Program-made: the position numbers and the translations under genes
Assembly: GCF_002222615.2 (NCBI RefSeq)
Contig: NZ_CP022412.2
Location: 1,550,001-1,614,000, forward strand
Length of the DNA: 64,000 nt
Source: Bacteroides caccae
GTDB taxonomy: Bacteria > Bacteroidota > Bacteroidia > Bacteroidales > Bacteroidaceae
Direction: 5' to 3'
Notes under the pieces: model-generated
Database searches by the model: none
What the model was told of the DNA's origin: nothing
The model's input: the letters and a program-made list of their open reading frames with translations, nothing else
Shown: in pieces, positions 54,030 through 62,054 of the stretch
Numbering within the stretch: position 1 is the stretch's first letter
How the letters are laid out: each line of letters starts with the position of its first letter

Positions 54030-55217
54030 TTATTTGTTTTTTATTCTTTTAATTCTTTCCAGTGCTTCTGCTAACTTATTGTCTTTGCAGCAGAGCGAGA
54101 TACGGATATATCTTGCTCCGTTGCTGCCGAAGATAAATCCCGGTGTGATGAACACTCTCGCTTCATGCAATACTTTCTCCGTCAGTTCTTCCACATCCTT
54201 GCAGGAATCGGGTATCTTGCCCCAGAGAAACATACCGACTTGTTTCTCATCGTAGGTGCAACCGAGTGCTTTCATTATTTCACCGGCAAGGTGACGGCGG
54301 TTCCGGTAGTTCCGGTTGTTTCCGTCGTACCAGTCGGCTTCGGCTTCCAGGGCGGTTGCAGCCGCCAGTTGCATGGCGCGGAACATTCCACTGTCGATGT
54401 TGCTTTTCACTTTCAATATCCATTGTACGAATTCGGGATTTGACGCTAACATTCCGATACGCCAGCCCGGCATATTGTGGCTTTTGCTCATGGAATTGAA
54501 TTCAATACAACATTCTTTAGCTCCCGGCACGCTCAGAATACTAATTGGCTTTTCGTTTAGGATAAAGCTGTACGGATTGTCGTTGACAATCACGAGATTC
54601 TTCCGGCGGGCAAAGTCAACGAGACGTTCATACAGTTCCGGAGTGGCGTTTGCGCCTGTCGGCATATTCGGGTAATTGGTCCACATCAACTTTACGCGGC
54701 CCAAATCCATATTCTCCAGAGTTTCGAAATCGGGCATCCAGCCATCTTCCTCTTTCAGGTCGTAGTTGATAACTTCCGCGCCGAGTATCTTGCTCAAAGA
54801 AGTATAAGTGGGATATCCCGGGTTCGGTACCAATACCTGTTCTCCCGGATTGACGAAAGCCAGTGTGACATGGAGGATTCCTTCCTTCGAGCCGATTAAA
54901 GGTTGTATTTCCGTGTTCGGGTTCAGGTCGACTCCATACCAGCGTTGATACCATGCTGCGAAACCTTTGCGAAGTTCGGGGATACCTACATACGGTTGGT
55001 AACCGTGTCCGTTCGGGTCGTGGGCATTATTGCACAATGTTTCGATTGTCTTTTCCGAAGGTGGCATATCAGGGCTTCCGATACCCAGACTTATCACGTC
55101 TTTTCCTTCCGCATTCATTTGTGCTACTTCTTTCAGTTTCTTAGAGAAGTAGTATTCGCTTACACTTGCCAGTCTGTCGGCGGGAGCGATCTTATACGTT
55201 TGATTTACCTTCTGCAT
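54030..55217 (-). CDS. Class I/II aminotransferase, probably for aromatic amino acids
   Basis: A 395-residue PLP enzyme. The PLP lysine lies in NSMSKSHNMPGWRIGM, and the N-terminal arm, GIGSPDMPP and NDNPYSF match the aspartate aminotransferase fold I, LL-DAP aminotransferase-like group. The operon position suggests that it transaminates prephenate, phenylpyruvate or hydroxyphenylpyruvate, but the sequence alone does not tell the substrate. Its first 26 bases overlap the end of pheA, so the two are translated in coupling. Confidence 0.85.
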   Translation of the reverse strand: MQKVNQTYKIAPADRLASVSEYYFSKKLKEVAQMNAEGKDVISLGIGSPDMPPSEKTIETLCNNAHDPNGHGYQPYVGIPELRKGFAAWYQRWYGVDLNPNTEIQPLIGSKEGILHVTLAFVNPGEQVLVPNPGYPTYTSLSKILGAEVINYDLKEEDGWMPDFETLENMDLGRVKLMWTNYPNMPTGANATPELYERLVDFARRKNLVIVNDNPYSFILNEKPISILSVPGAKECCIEFNSMSKSHNMPGWRIGMLASNPEFVQWILKVKSNIDSGMFRAMQLAAATALEAEADWYDGNNRNYRNRRHLAGEIMKALGCTYDEKQVGMFLWGKIPDSCKDVEELTEKVLHEARVFITPGFIFGSNGARYIRISLCCKDNKLAEALERIKRIKNK

Positions 55218-56040
55218 ATTCGCCTAATATTTTAAGTTCTTTGGTTAATGGAGTGATTGCTGCGATCGATTGTTTGTATCTCAGATAGTCGTTGAAAGCT
55301 ACGTCCACATAAAACTGGTATTCCCATTCCCGTCCGATAATCGGCAACGACTGTATCTTAGTGAGGTTGATGTTGTAAAACGACAGGATAGACAACACTT
55401 GTGACAAGCTGCCTTCCGAGTGCGGCAGTGTGAATACCATGTTCGCCTTATTGATCGTGTTTGTACGGTGCTGGCGGAGCTCGTCCACTTGCCACGGGTC
55501 GGCAACGACTAGAAAACGGGTAAAGTTATGCTTATTTGTTTCGATACCTTCTTGAAGGACTTTCATTCCATAACGTTCGGCGGCTATCTTGGAGCAGATA
55601 GCGGCGTGTCCTTTCAGATTTCCGTTCTTGATAGCCTCTGCGCTACGTGCCGTATCTTCACCTTCCACTACTTTTAGTTGTGGGTGCTGGTTCAGGAAAT
55701 CACGGCACTGCATCAGGGCGATAGGGTGGGAGTTGACTTCCGTCAGGTCTTCCCAACTTTCATCGGGCAGGCAGACGAAGCTGTGCGAGATGCGCAGTTT
55801 GTATTCACCGATAATTTGTGTACCGCTTTGTCTCAACAACTCGTTGTTGTGCAGCAAGCTGCCTGCAATCGTATTCTCTATGGCTAGCATTCCGATAACC
55901 TGACTGTCTTTACGTATCGAGGTAAACACGTCTTCGAAACTGGCACAACAGATTAATTCTATTTCTTCTCCCTCGAAGTACTTGTGTGCGGCGATATCGT
56001 GATATGAGCCGAGTGTTCCTTGAATTGCTATTTTTTTCAT
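55192..56040 (-). CDS. pheA: Prephenate dehydratase
   Basis: A 282-residue monofunctional enzyme. The catalytic Thr-Arg-Phe is in KHNFTRFLVVADP and the N-terminal part has QGTLGSYHDIAA and ENTIAGSLLHNNEL. The C-terminal ACT domain reads GSLSQVLSILSFYNINLTKI, and in place of the Phe-binding ESRP motif it has QSLP. It converts prephenate to phenylpyruvate. It is the first gene of the aromatic operon and lies directly behind an attenuator (56060-56250). Confidence 0.94.
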   Translation of the reverse strand: MKKIAIQGTLGSYHDIAAHKYFEGEEIELICCASFEDVFTSIRKDSQVIGMLAIENTIAGSLLHNNELLRQSGTQIIGEYKLRISHSFVCLPDESWEDLTEVNSHPIALMQCRDFLNQHPQLKVVEGEDTARSAEAIKNGNLKGHAAICSKIAAERYGMKVLQEGIETNKHNFTRFLVVADPWQVDELRQHRTNTINKANMVFTLPHSEGSLSQVLSILSFYNINLTKIQSLPIIGREWEYQFYVDVAFNDYLRYKQSIAAITPLTKELKILGEYAEGKSNV

Positions 56041-56059
56041 TGTTATAAATGTATTATAT

Positions 56060-56090
56060 AAAAAAATCCCGCGTCCATATTGGAGCGGGA
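56060..56090 (-). terminator. Attenuator terminator upstream of pheA
   Basis: On the minus strand TCCCGC (56090-56085) pairs with GCGGGA (56072-56067), extended by TCC/GGA with one bulged base, then a run of seven T. It lies 20 bases before pheA, between the leader reading frame and the first structural gene. The 5' arm TCCCGCTC (56090-56083) is also complementary to the leader. Confidence 0.8.
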
Positions 56091-56159
56091 TTCATATGAT
56101 TGATTTCTCTTATTCAGTCCTTAAGCATCATGTCACTTGATACATACAAACTCCCGCTC
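56083..56159 (-). promoter_or_regulatory. Antiterminator pairing of the pheA leader
   Basis: GAGCGGGA in leader codons 21-23 (minus strand, 56159-56152) is exactly complementary to TCCCGCTC (56090-56083), the 5' arm of the terminator. A further five pairs join GTATG (56147-56143) and CATAT (56098-56094). If formed, this structure prevents the terminator. Confidence 0.7.
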
Positions 56160-56219
56160 TACTTTCTGGCTAAAGTAAAAGTAAAAAAAGAAGTAATATG
56201 CATAAGTAAATGATCTCAT
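56133..56219 (-). CDS. Phe/Tyr-rich leader peptide of the aromatic operon
   Basis: A 28-codon reading frame (MRSFTYAYYFFFYFYFSQKV, then eight more residues) from the ATG at 56219 to TGA at 56133. Residues 4-16 contain 6 Phe and 5 Tyr, an enrichment not expected by chance from its base composition, although T-rich DNA does favour Phe codons. It starts about 30 bases after the predicted transcript start and precedes the terminator by 43 bases. It has the position, length and residue bias of an attenuation leader; there is no Shine-Dalgarno sequence, as is usual here. It is too short for standard gene calling. Confidence 0.75.
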   Translation of the reverse strand: MRSFTYAYYFFFYFYFSQKVEREFVCIK

Positions 56220-56258
56220 ACGAGTCTTTGTTTTTTGCTTTGGTTTCTAATTCTGGGG

Positions 56259-56288
56259 CAAAAGTAATACTTTTCTGCTAAACGCAAA
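56259..56288 (-). promoter_or_regulatory. Promoter of the aromatic operon
   Basis: On the minus strand TTTG (56288-56285), 18 bases, then TACTTTTG (56266-56259). The transcript would start near 56251, giving a leader RNA of about 210 bases before pheA. The rest of the gap 56041-56381 is the leader and about 90 bases in which I see nothing. Confidence 0.75.
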
Positions 56289-56381
56289 CAAAAAGCGATA
56301 CTTTTTTTGTTTTCTCTGCAAAAAAGAATGAAAAAGACATGGGATACCCTCTGTCGGAACGGGTTGAATGACTTCCGCCAA

Positions 56382-57344
56382 TCAGAAGATTCCCGGCAAT
56401 GCTTCCTGTTTTGGGCCGAGGTTCTTGAATTCTCCGTTCAGGCTGGCCTCATCTTTCGGATTCAGTTCCAATGACCTCTTCATATCTTCTACAGAACCGT
56501 CTTTATCTCCATTCAGCAGTTTGGCGCGGCCGCGTTCTTTGTATGCTTCTGCAAAGTTGGGGTTCAGTTCGATTGCTTCGTCGAACAGACTGATAGCTTC
56601 TGTCAACTTCTTCTGGTTGATGAAAAGTTGTCCCAGGTAGAGATATGCCTGTTCGTTGAAAGGATTCACTTCTGTTACAAGTTGGTAGTCGGCTTCTGCT
56701 TCTTCTTCCTGTCCGTTGGCTTCTTTCACTTTGCCGCGCAGGAGGATAGCGGTTTCTTCTTCCGGGTTCTGTGCCAGTACGGCGTCAATGTCTTCCATTG
56801 TTTCTTTATATTGCTTCATTTTCAGCAATGCTTCCGCACGCATCAGGCGGGCTTCGATGAAATCATCTTTCAAGGCAATCGCTTTTGTCAGGTGGGCAAT
56901 CGTCATTAGGTCGTCGTCCTGTCCTTTACGGGCTTTGCCTAACAGATAGTGTGCCACTGCATTTCCCTCCTCGATAGCGATCGCTTTGCTGGCAGCTTCT
57001 TCCATTGCTTTGTAGTCCTCCTGTATGAAGCACACATTGGCCAATGTCAGGAATGTGTTTGTCACATGAGGTTCCATGATTGCCATTTTTTCCAGCAGTT
57101 CGCGGGCCTTTTCGGTTTCGCCCGTCTGGATATAAAGCTGGCTGAGATAACCCATTGTCTCGAAATCTTCTTCGATAGCAAGGGCCTCTGTGAAACATTT
57201 TACTGCGTAATCCGGACGTCCCATACGTTGTGCACGCAGACCGTCATATTTGAAGATCTCGAATCTTTTCCGGTCGTTTTTCTGTTTTTCACTTTCCGGT
57301 GTTTCTGACTTTCCGGAGAAGAAAGATTTAAAAAAGTTCGGCAT
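56382..57344 (-). CDS. Tetratricopeptide repeat protein
   Basis: A 320-residue soluble protein with about seven TPR units from residue 35 to 285 (for example ALAIEEDFETMGYLSQLYIQ, AYLYLGQLFINQKKLTEAIS, SLFDEAIELNPNFAEAYKER). The first 30 residues are basic and Ser-rich (MPNFFKSFFSGKSETPES) with no signal peptide. TPR proteins act as binding scaffolds; no partner is evident. It is downstream of recQ, 41 bases away on the same strand, and may belong to that transcript. Confidence 0.85.
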   Translation of the reverse strand: MPNFFKSFFSGKSETPESEKQKNDRKRFEIFKYDGLRAQRMGRPDYAVKCFTEALAIEEDFETMGYLSQLYIQTGETEKARELLEKMAIMEPHVTNTFLTLANVCFIQEDYKAMEEAASKAIAIEEGNAVAHYLLGKARKGQDDDLMTIAHLTKAIALKDDFIEARLMRAEALLKMKQYKETMEDIDAVLAQNPEEETAILLRGKVKEANGQEEEAEADYQLVTEVNPFNEQAYLYLGQLFINQKKLTEAISLFDEAIELNPNFAEAYKERGRAKLLNGDKDGSVEDMKRSLELNPKDEASLNGEFKNLGPKQEALPGIF

Positions 57345-57385
57345 GATGATATGTTGTTTTTGAGTTTATCTGCAAATGTAATAAC

Positions 57386-59290
57386 TTATTTTGATATATG
57401 TAACATTCCGTCCTGCATCTTCAACTCACCTTCTTCCAATAAATATTGGATTACCCGGCTGATATCTTCTCTTTCTGCTTCAATGGCATTCGCTATTCCG
57501 GCAGGGGGCAAACTTTTCCGGGCAAGCAGTTCCAGGATTTGTTTTCTCATTTCTCTGAAAGAGTCTTCGGGCAGGCAGTCCGTTTCGTGACGATTCAGAC
57601 AGACGTCGCATTGCTTGCAGTTATGCTCATTTTTTTCTCCGAAATAACGAAGCAACATCCGGCTCCGGCAAACGCTTTCGGAAGTGACATATTCTTCCAT
57701 GGCTTTGATACGTGCTTCGTACCGGGCTTTGCGCTCTTCGTAGACAGAAGCCGGAATGTGCAGGTAACGTAGTTCCAGCCGCTCGCGCGTGTATATTATA
57801 TAAGGTGTCTTTTTGTGCGGGATATAATCTACGATACGGCGTTTGGTCAGTGTCACCAATATATTATAAATTTGCTGGCGTGTCAATCCGGTGCGGATAG
57901 CCAGTGTGTCTTCGCTGATATAAGCATAATCGGTAAATACTCCCGTGTAGGAACGGAGAATGGTCTGTATCAGAGTTTCCGCTTCCGTACCCATTTCCCG
58001 TAGTTTATACAGCTCGTCCCGCCGGATTGTAAAAAGAATGCGGGAAGCATTGTCCTGTTCGTCCGTATACTCCAGATAGCCGGCTTGCGTCAGTATTTTC
58101 AACGCACTGTCCACCGGCACGGGGAAGTATTTGAACTTCCTGCAAAATTCTTCCAGGTTGAACTCACGGATACATTGGAATCCGTCACCCATGGCCATTT
58201 GGTAGTAATATTGCAGATGTTCGTATACCTGGAGGATATATTCTTTTTCGGGGAAAGTGTCCGCCACCCGTTTGTGCAATGTCATTTTGTCGGATTTGGC
58301 ATACAGGATAACGGCATAGGCTTTCAGCCCGTCCCTTCCTGCCCGTCCGGCTTCTTGAAAGTACGCTTCGGGAGAGTCGGGAAGGTCGATATGCAGTACG
58401 ATACGGACATCAGGCTTGTCGATGCCCATGCCGAAAGCGTTGGTGGCTACCATGACGCGGATTTCTCCGTTTTGCCAGCGTTTCTGCCGGAGGTCTTTTA
58501 CGGCATTGTCCAGTCCGGCATGATAGAAGTCGGCGGTAATGCCTTCCTGCATTAATAATTCGGTGATTTCTTTGGTGCGTCTCCTGTTGCGGACATAGAT
58601 AATTGCGCTGCCGTCTATCCTTTTCAGGATATGTAGCAGTTCTCCCGTCTTATTGTCCGTTTTGCGGACGATATATGCCAGATTCTTCCGTTCGAAACTC
58701 ATACGGAAAACATTCTCTTCGCGAAAGTTCAGCCGTGACTGAATATCTTTTACGACTTCCGGAGTAGCCGTTGCCGTTAGTGCCAGCACCGGAACACCCG
58801 GCAGCAGTTCCCGTATTTCTGCTATCTTCAGGTAAGCCGGACGGAAATCATACCCCCATTGTGAGATACAGTGGCTTTCGTCTACCGTAATCATGGAGAC
58901 CTTCATTGAACGAAGTTTGATACGGAATATTTCCGTATCCAGCCGTTCCGGAGAGATATAAAGGAACTTATAGTCGCCGAAGATACAGTTTTCCAGCGCA
59001 GTGACAATCTCCTGACGTGTCATGCCGGAATATATGGCGAGCGCTTTGATTCCGCGTTTGCGCAGATTCTGCACCTGGTCTTTCATCAGGGCGATGAGGG
59101 GTGTAATGACAATACAAAGTCCACTCTGGGCGAGAGCGGGCACCTGGAATGTGATAGATTTACCACCTCCGGTCGGCATTAACCCCAGCGTGTCCTTACC
59201 TTCGCCTATACTGGTGATGATCTCCTCCTGCAAGTCGCGGAAGGAGTCATATCCCCAATATTGTTTTAATATCTCCTGATACTTATTCAA
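57386..59290 (-). CDS. recQ: RecQ-family ATP-dependent DNA helicase
   Basis: A 634-residue helicase. Motif I is MPTGGGKSITFQVPAL, the DExH box is VDESHCISQWGYDFRPAYL and motif VI is QEAGRAGRDG. The zinc-binding RQC part is visible near 515-535 (CRSRMLLRYFGE and CKQCDVC). The HRDC domain of E. coli RecQ is missing; a short winged-helix-like end (IANAIEAEREDISRVIQYLL) replaces it. It unwinds DNA in repair and recombination. Its start overlaps the end of recJ by 8 bases. Confidence 0.92.
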   Translation of the reverse strand: MNKYQEILKQYWGYDSFRDLQEEIITSIGEGKDTLGLMPTGGGKSITFQVPALAQSGLCIVITPLIALMKDQVQNLRKRGIKALAIYSGMTRQEIVTALENCIFGDYKFLYISPERLDTEIFRIKLRSMKVSMITVDESHCISQWGYDFRPAYLKIAEIRELLPGVPVLALTATATPEVVKDIQSRLNFREENVFRMSFERKNLAYIVRKTDNKTGELLHILKRIDGSAIIYVRNRRRTKEITELLMQEGITADFYHAGLDNAVKDLRQKRWQNGEIRVMVATNAFGMGIDKPDVRIVLHIDLPDSPEAYFQEAGRAGRDGLKAYAVILYAKSDKMTLHKRVADTFPEKEYILQVYEHLQYYYQMAMGDGFQCIREFNLEEFCRKFKYFPVPVDSALKILTQAGYLEYTDEQDNASRILFTIRRDELYKLREMGTEAETLIQTILRSYTGVFTDYAYISEDTLAIRTGLTRQQIYNILVTLTKRRIVDYIPHKKTPYIIYTRERLELRYLHIPASVYEERKARYEARIKAMEEYVTSESVCRSRMLLRYFGEKNEHNCKQCDVCLNRHETDCLPEDSFREMRKQILELLARKSLPPAGIANAIEAEREDISRVIQYLLEEGELKMQDGMLHISK

Positions 59291-61001
59291 TCGGCTTTAT
59301 ATCTTCGATTTGAAGTTGGACTTCGCCACGCTTGTGCGTGTTTTCTTCAATGGTGTAACAAATGTCGAAGGAGCGCTTTGTCTTGATATAGCGCACGTGC
59401 GAACTTTGTCCGAATGCGATACCGTTCATTACATTGTTCGACTTGTTGTCAACCAGTTCCAATTTGATATGTTCCTGGTCGCGTCCCACCACTTTGCTTG
59501 TACCGTAGTCATATACATGATGCGTACAGAAAATCGGCTTCATATTGTCCGGGCCGAAAGGATTGAACTTCTTCAGGTCACTGAAGAACCTGGGCGTAAT
59601 ATCCCTGAAATCAATTTCAGCATCGATGTCGATTACCGCACTGGTCTGTTCGGGCAGGATATGCTGCGAAACGAAGTCCTCGAACCGCTTGGTGAAAGCC
59701 TCCACATTCTCTACTTTCATGGATAATCCGGCAGCGTATGTATGCCCTCCGAAGTTCTCAAGCAAGTCGCGGCAATGTTCGATCGCCTTATAAACATCAA
59801 AACCGGAAACGGAGCGTGCCGAACCAGTTGCCATGTCATCTGTCCGTGTCAGTACAACGGCGGGACGATAATAAACTTCTGTCAGGCGGGAAGCTACGAT
59901 GCCGATCACCCCTTTGTGCCATTCTTCATTGTAGAGAACGATAGAACGCCGTTCGGCCAACCCTTCCAGATTGGCGACAATGTTGTTGGCTTCTTCCGTC
60001 ATGCTCTTGTCGAGGTCCTTGCGGGTTTCGTTGTACTGGTTGATTTGTCCTGCTTTCTCCAGTGCAACCGAGAAATCTTTCTCCGTGAGCAGGTCGACAG
60101 CTTCTTTTCCATTCTGGATACGTCCCGAAGCATTGATGCGCGGTCCGATTTTGAACACGATATCGCTGACAGTGATTTCCCGTTCGGAGAGTCCGCAGAC
60201 GTCAATAATTGCTTTCATTCCCACACTCGGATTACTGTTCAGCTGTTTCAGTCCGTGAAAAGCAAGAATACGGTTCTCGCCCATAATCGGCACGATGTCC
60301 GAAGCGATACTTACCGCTACCAGATCGAGCAGAGGAATCAAGTGATGAAACTCGATACCGTTGCTGATAGCAAATGCCTGCATGAACTTGAAACCGACAC
60401 CGCAGCCCGAAAGGTGTGTGTACGGATACGTATTGTCCGGACGTTTGGCGTTTAGGATGGCTACGGCAGGAGGAAGGATGTCATCCGGCACGTGGTGGTC
60501 ACAGATGATAAAATCAATACCTTTCTCTTTGGCATACGTTATTTCCTCCACTGCTTTGATGCCGCAATCGAGTACAATAATCAATCCTACACCGGTTTCA
60601 GCGGCATAGTCCACTCCTTTTTTAGAAATGCCATACCCTTCGTTATAGCGGTCGGGTATGTAATAATCCAAGTTCGAATAGAACTGTTGGATAAACTTGT
60701 AGACTAGTGCTACGGCGGTAGTTCCGTCTACATCATAATCTCCATAAATCAGAATACGCTCTTTCTTTCCCATAGCCTTATTCAGACGTTCTACTGCAAT
60801 ATCCATGTCGTTCATCAGGAACGGATCGTGCAGGTCGGGCAATTGCGGGCGGAAAAACTTCTTGGCGTCAACCGCCTTCGTTATTCCCCGCTGTACCAAA
60901 AGTTGTCCAAGTATCGGGCTAATCCCTAATTCCTGGGCCAATGTCTGGCTTGTCTCTGCCTGTTCGGGTGTAATGGGTTGATAATTCCATTTGTGATTCA
61001 T
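59283..61001 (-). CDS. recJ: Single-stranded-DNA-specific exonuclease RecJ
   Basis: A 572-residue DHH-family nuclease of normal length. The metal-binding motifs are YGDYDVDGTTAVAL, ICDHHVPDDILP (DHH) and the DHHA1 part with GGHTYAAGLSMK; an OB-fold near the C-terminus (DITPRFFSDLKKFNPFGPDN) binds DNA. It degrades 5' ends of single strands and works with RecQ, whose gene overlaps it. The start at 61001 is the first ATG. A minus-strand TACTTTTA at 61074-61067 is a weak -7 box. Confidence 0.95.
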   Translation of the reverse strand: MNHKWNYQPITPEQAETSQTLAQELGISPILGQLLVQRGITKAVDAKKFFRPQLPDLHDPFLMNDMDIAVERLNKAMGKKERILIYGDYDVDGTTAVALVYKFIQQFYSNLDYYIPDRYNEGYGISKKGVDYAAETGVGLIIVLDCGIKAVEEITYAKEKGIDFIICDHHVPDDILPPAVAILNAKRPDNTYPYTHLSGCGVGFKFMQAFAISNGIEFHHLIPLLDLVAVSIASDIVPIMGENRILAFHGLKQLNSNPSVGMKAIIDVCGLSEREITVSDIVFKIGPRINASGRIQNGKEAVDLLTEKDFSVALEKAGQINQYNETRKDLDKSMTEEANNIVANLEGLAERRSIVLYNEEWHKGVIGIVASRLTEVYYRPAVVLTRTDDMATGSARSVSGFDVYKAIEHCRDLLENFGGHTYAAGLSMKVENVEAFTKRFEDFVSQHILPEQTSAVIDIDAEIDFRDITPRFFSDLKKFNPFGPDNMKPIFCTHHVYDYGTSKVVGRDQEHIKLELVDNKSNNVMNGIAFGQSSHVRYIKTKRSFDICYTIEENTHKRGEVQLQIEDIKPIE

Positions 61002-61246
61002 TTTATATATTGTTTTTTCTTTTTCTGCTCTCAGGGGTCAGAAAGGCACTTCTTCCCAACAAGGGGTAAAAGTACGAAAAAAACCGGAGGTGAGTGTAGA
61101 TATGACGAAAATATTTCAAAGGGGATAGAAAATCGGAAGTTTGCTAATGGTGGCATTAAGTGTTTACGGTGGCTTTTTAATAGATGACTTCTCCGGCATT
61201 AAGACTAAACTTCTCTTGGATAAGGATTGAACTTTTTCGTATAGGA

Positions 61247-61346
61247 ATCAATCTATAAACGCAAGTTCCGTTTTTATAAACGAAACTTTCATTTATAAAA
61301 ACGAAACTTTCATTTTTATAATCAAAGCTTGCGTTTATAGATTGAT
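61247..61346. repeat. Palindromic array in the recJ-thioesterase gap
   Basis: The outer arms 61247-61265 and 61328-61346 are exactly complementary over 19 bases. The inside holds units of 20-21 bases with cores GCAAGTTCC (61261), CGAAACTTTC (61281) and CGAAACTTTC (61302) and A/T-rich spacers; CGTTTTTATAAA (61269-61280) and TTTATAAAAACG pair exactly over 12 bases. The gap 61002-61541 holds this array, the terminator at 61472 and no gene. Confidence 0.8.
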
Positions 61347-61471
61347 GTTAGGCAACGATAACTTTGTCACTGGATGGGCGGAAGTTTGTAATAAACAGAC
61401 AGCAACTTTGCTATACTCTTATGATAAATAAAGATTCTGATCCTGTTGGAGTGCAGATATATATATGACTT

Positions 61472-61525
61472 ATATCAAACCAGCTCTTTCCAACCTTATC
61501 ATATTGGAAAGAGCTGGTTTGATAT
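61472..61525 (-). terminator. Terminator of the thioesterase gene
   Basis: Arms 61472-61493 and 61504-61525 form a perfect 22-base stem with a 10-base loop, 16 bases downstream of the stop codon on the minus strand. The T tract is weak, so the call rests on the stem and its position. Confidence 0.75.
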
Positions 61526-61541
61526 TGAGAGGTATATGTTT

Positions 61542-61976
61542 TTATTTCTTCTTTCTTAAATCCCTGCCTTCATACTTGCAGATCGCTTCTATCCATTCCT
61601 CCGTCAGAGGCATGGACTCATGTCTCTCCAGGTCGAAAGTCACCATGATTGATTTGCAGATACATTTTATCTCGTTCGTCTTTGTGTCGATCACCCGTTG
61701 GAGCAGATGAAAGCTTTTCGTTCCTACTTCGGAAACGGCAGTCTGTACGGCGATATGGTCTGATGCGAAGATCTGTTTGACGAAATCTGCTTCGATATGG
61801 ACAACGACAATGCCGGTCTTCTCCCAGTCGACTCCGGGACATACGGAAGCGAAGTATTCAGTCTTGCCCAAATCGTAAAAAGAAAAATAAACAGTGTTGT
61901 TGACGTGACCGAATTTATCTACGTCATTGAAGCGCAACTGAATAGGTAGCGTGTGGTGAAATACGATTTCTTCCAT
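61542..61976 (-). CDS. Acyl-CoA thioesterase, hotdog fold (YbgC/4HBT-like)
   Basis: A 144-residue protein of the 4HBT/YbgC group. The pattern LRFNDVDKFGHVNNTVYFSFYD includes the catalytic Asp and the GHVNN turn. It cleaves short or aromatic acyl-CoA thioesters; the true substrate cannot be told. The start is the ATG at 61976; a GTG at 61985 also lies in frame. Its promoter overlaps head to head with that of the YrdC-like gene (62007-62014). Confidence 0.85.
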   Translation of the reverse strand: MEEIVFHHTLPIQLRFNDVDKFGHVNNTVYFSFYDLGKTEYFASVCPGVDWEKTGIVVVHIEADFVKQIFASDHIAVQTAVSEVGTKSFHLLQRVIDTKTNEIKCICKSIMVTFDLERHESMPLTEEWIEAICKYEGRDLRKKK

Positions 61977-62003
61977 TGTTTTCACTTAATCTTTTTGAAT
62001 TCG

Positions 62004-62026
62004 ACGCAAAAGTAGTACTTTTGCGT
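62004..62026. promoter_or_regulatory. Palindromic divergent promoter
   Basis: ACGCAAAAGTA-G-TACTTTTGCGT is a perfect 11+1+11 palindrome that contains the -7 box of both genes: TACTTTTG (62016-62023) on the plus strand and TACTTTTG (62014-62007) on the minus strand, one base apart. TTTG at 61994-61997 fits the plus promoter at 18 bases; the minus promoter has GTTG at 62038-62035. Confidence 0.75.
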
Positions 62027-62054
62027 GTTATTCTCAACTGAAATTACTCAAGAA

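Noticed and set aside
62025..62054. GTG start that would add 10 residues to the YrdC-like protein
   Set aside because: A consensus promoter at 61994-62023 places the transcript start at or after this codon.
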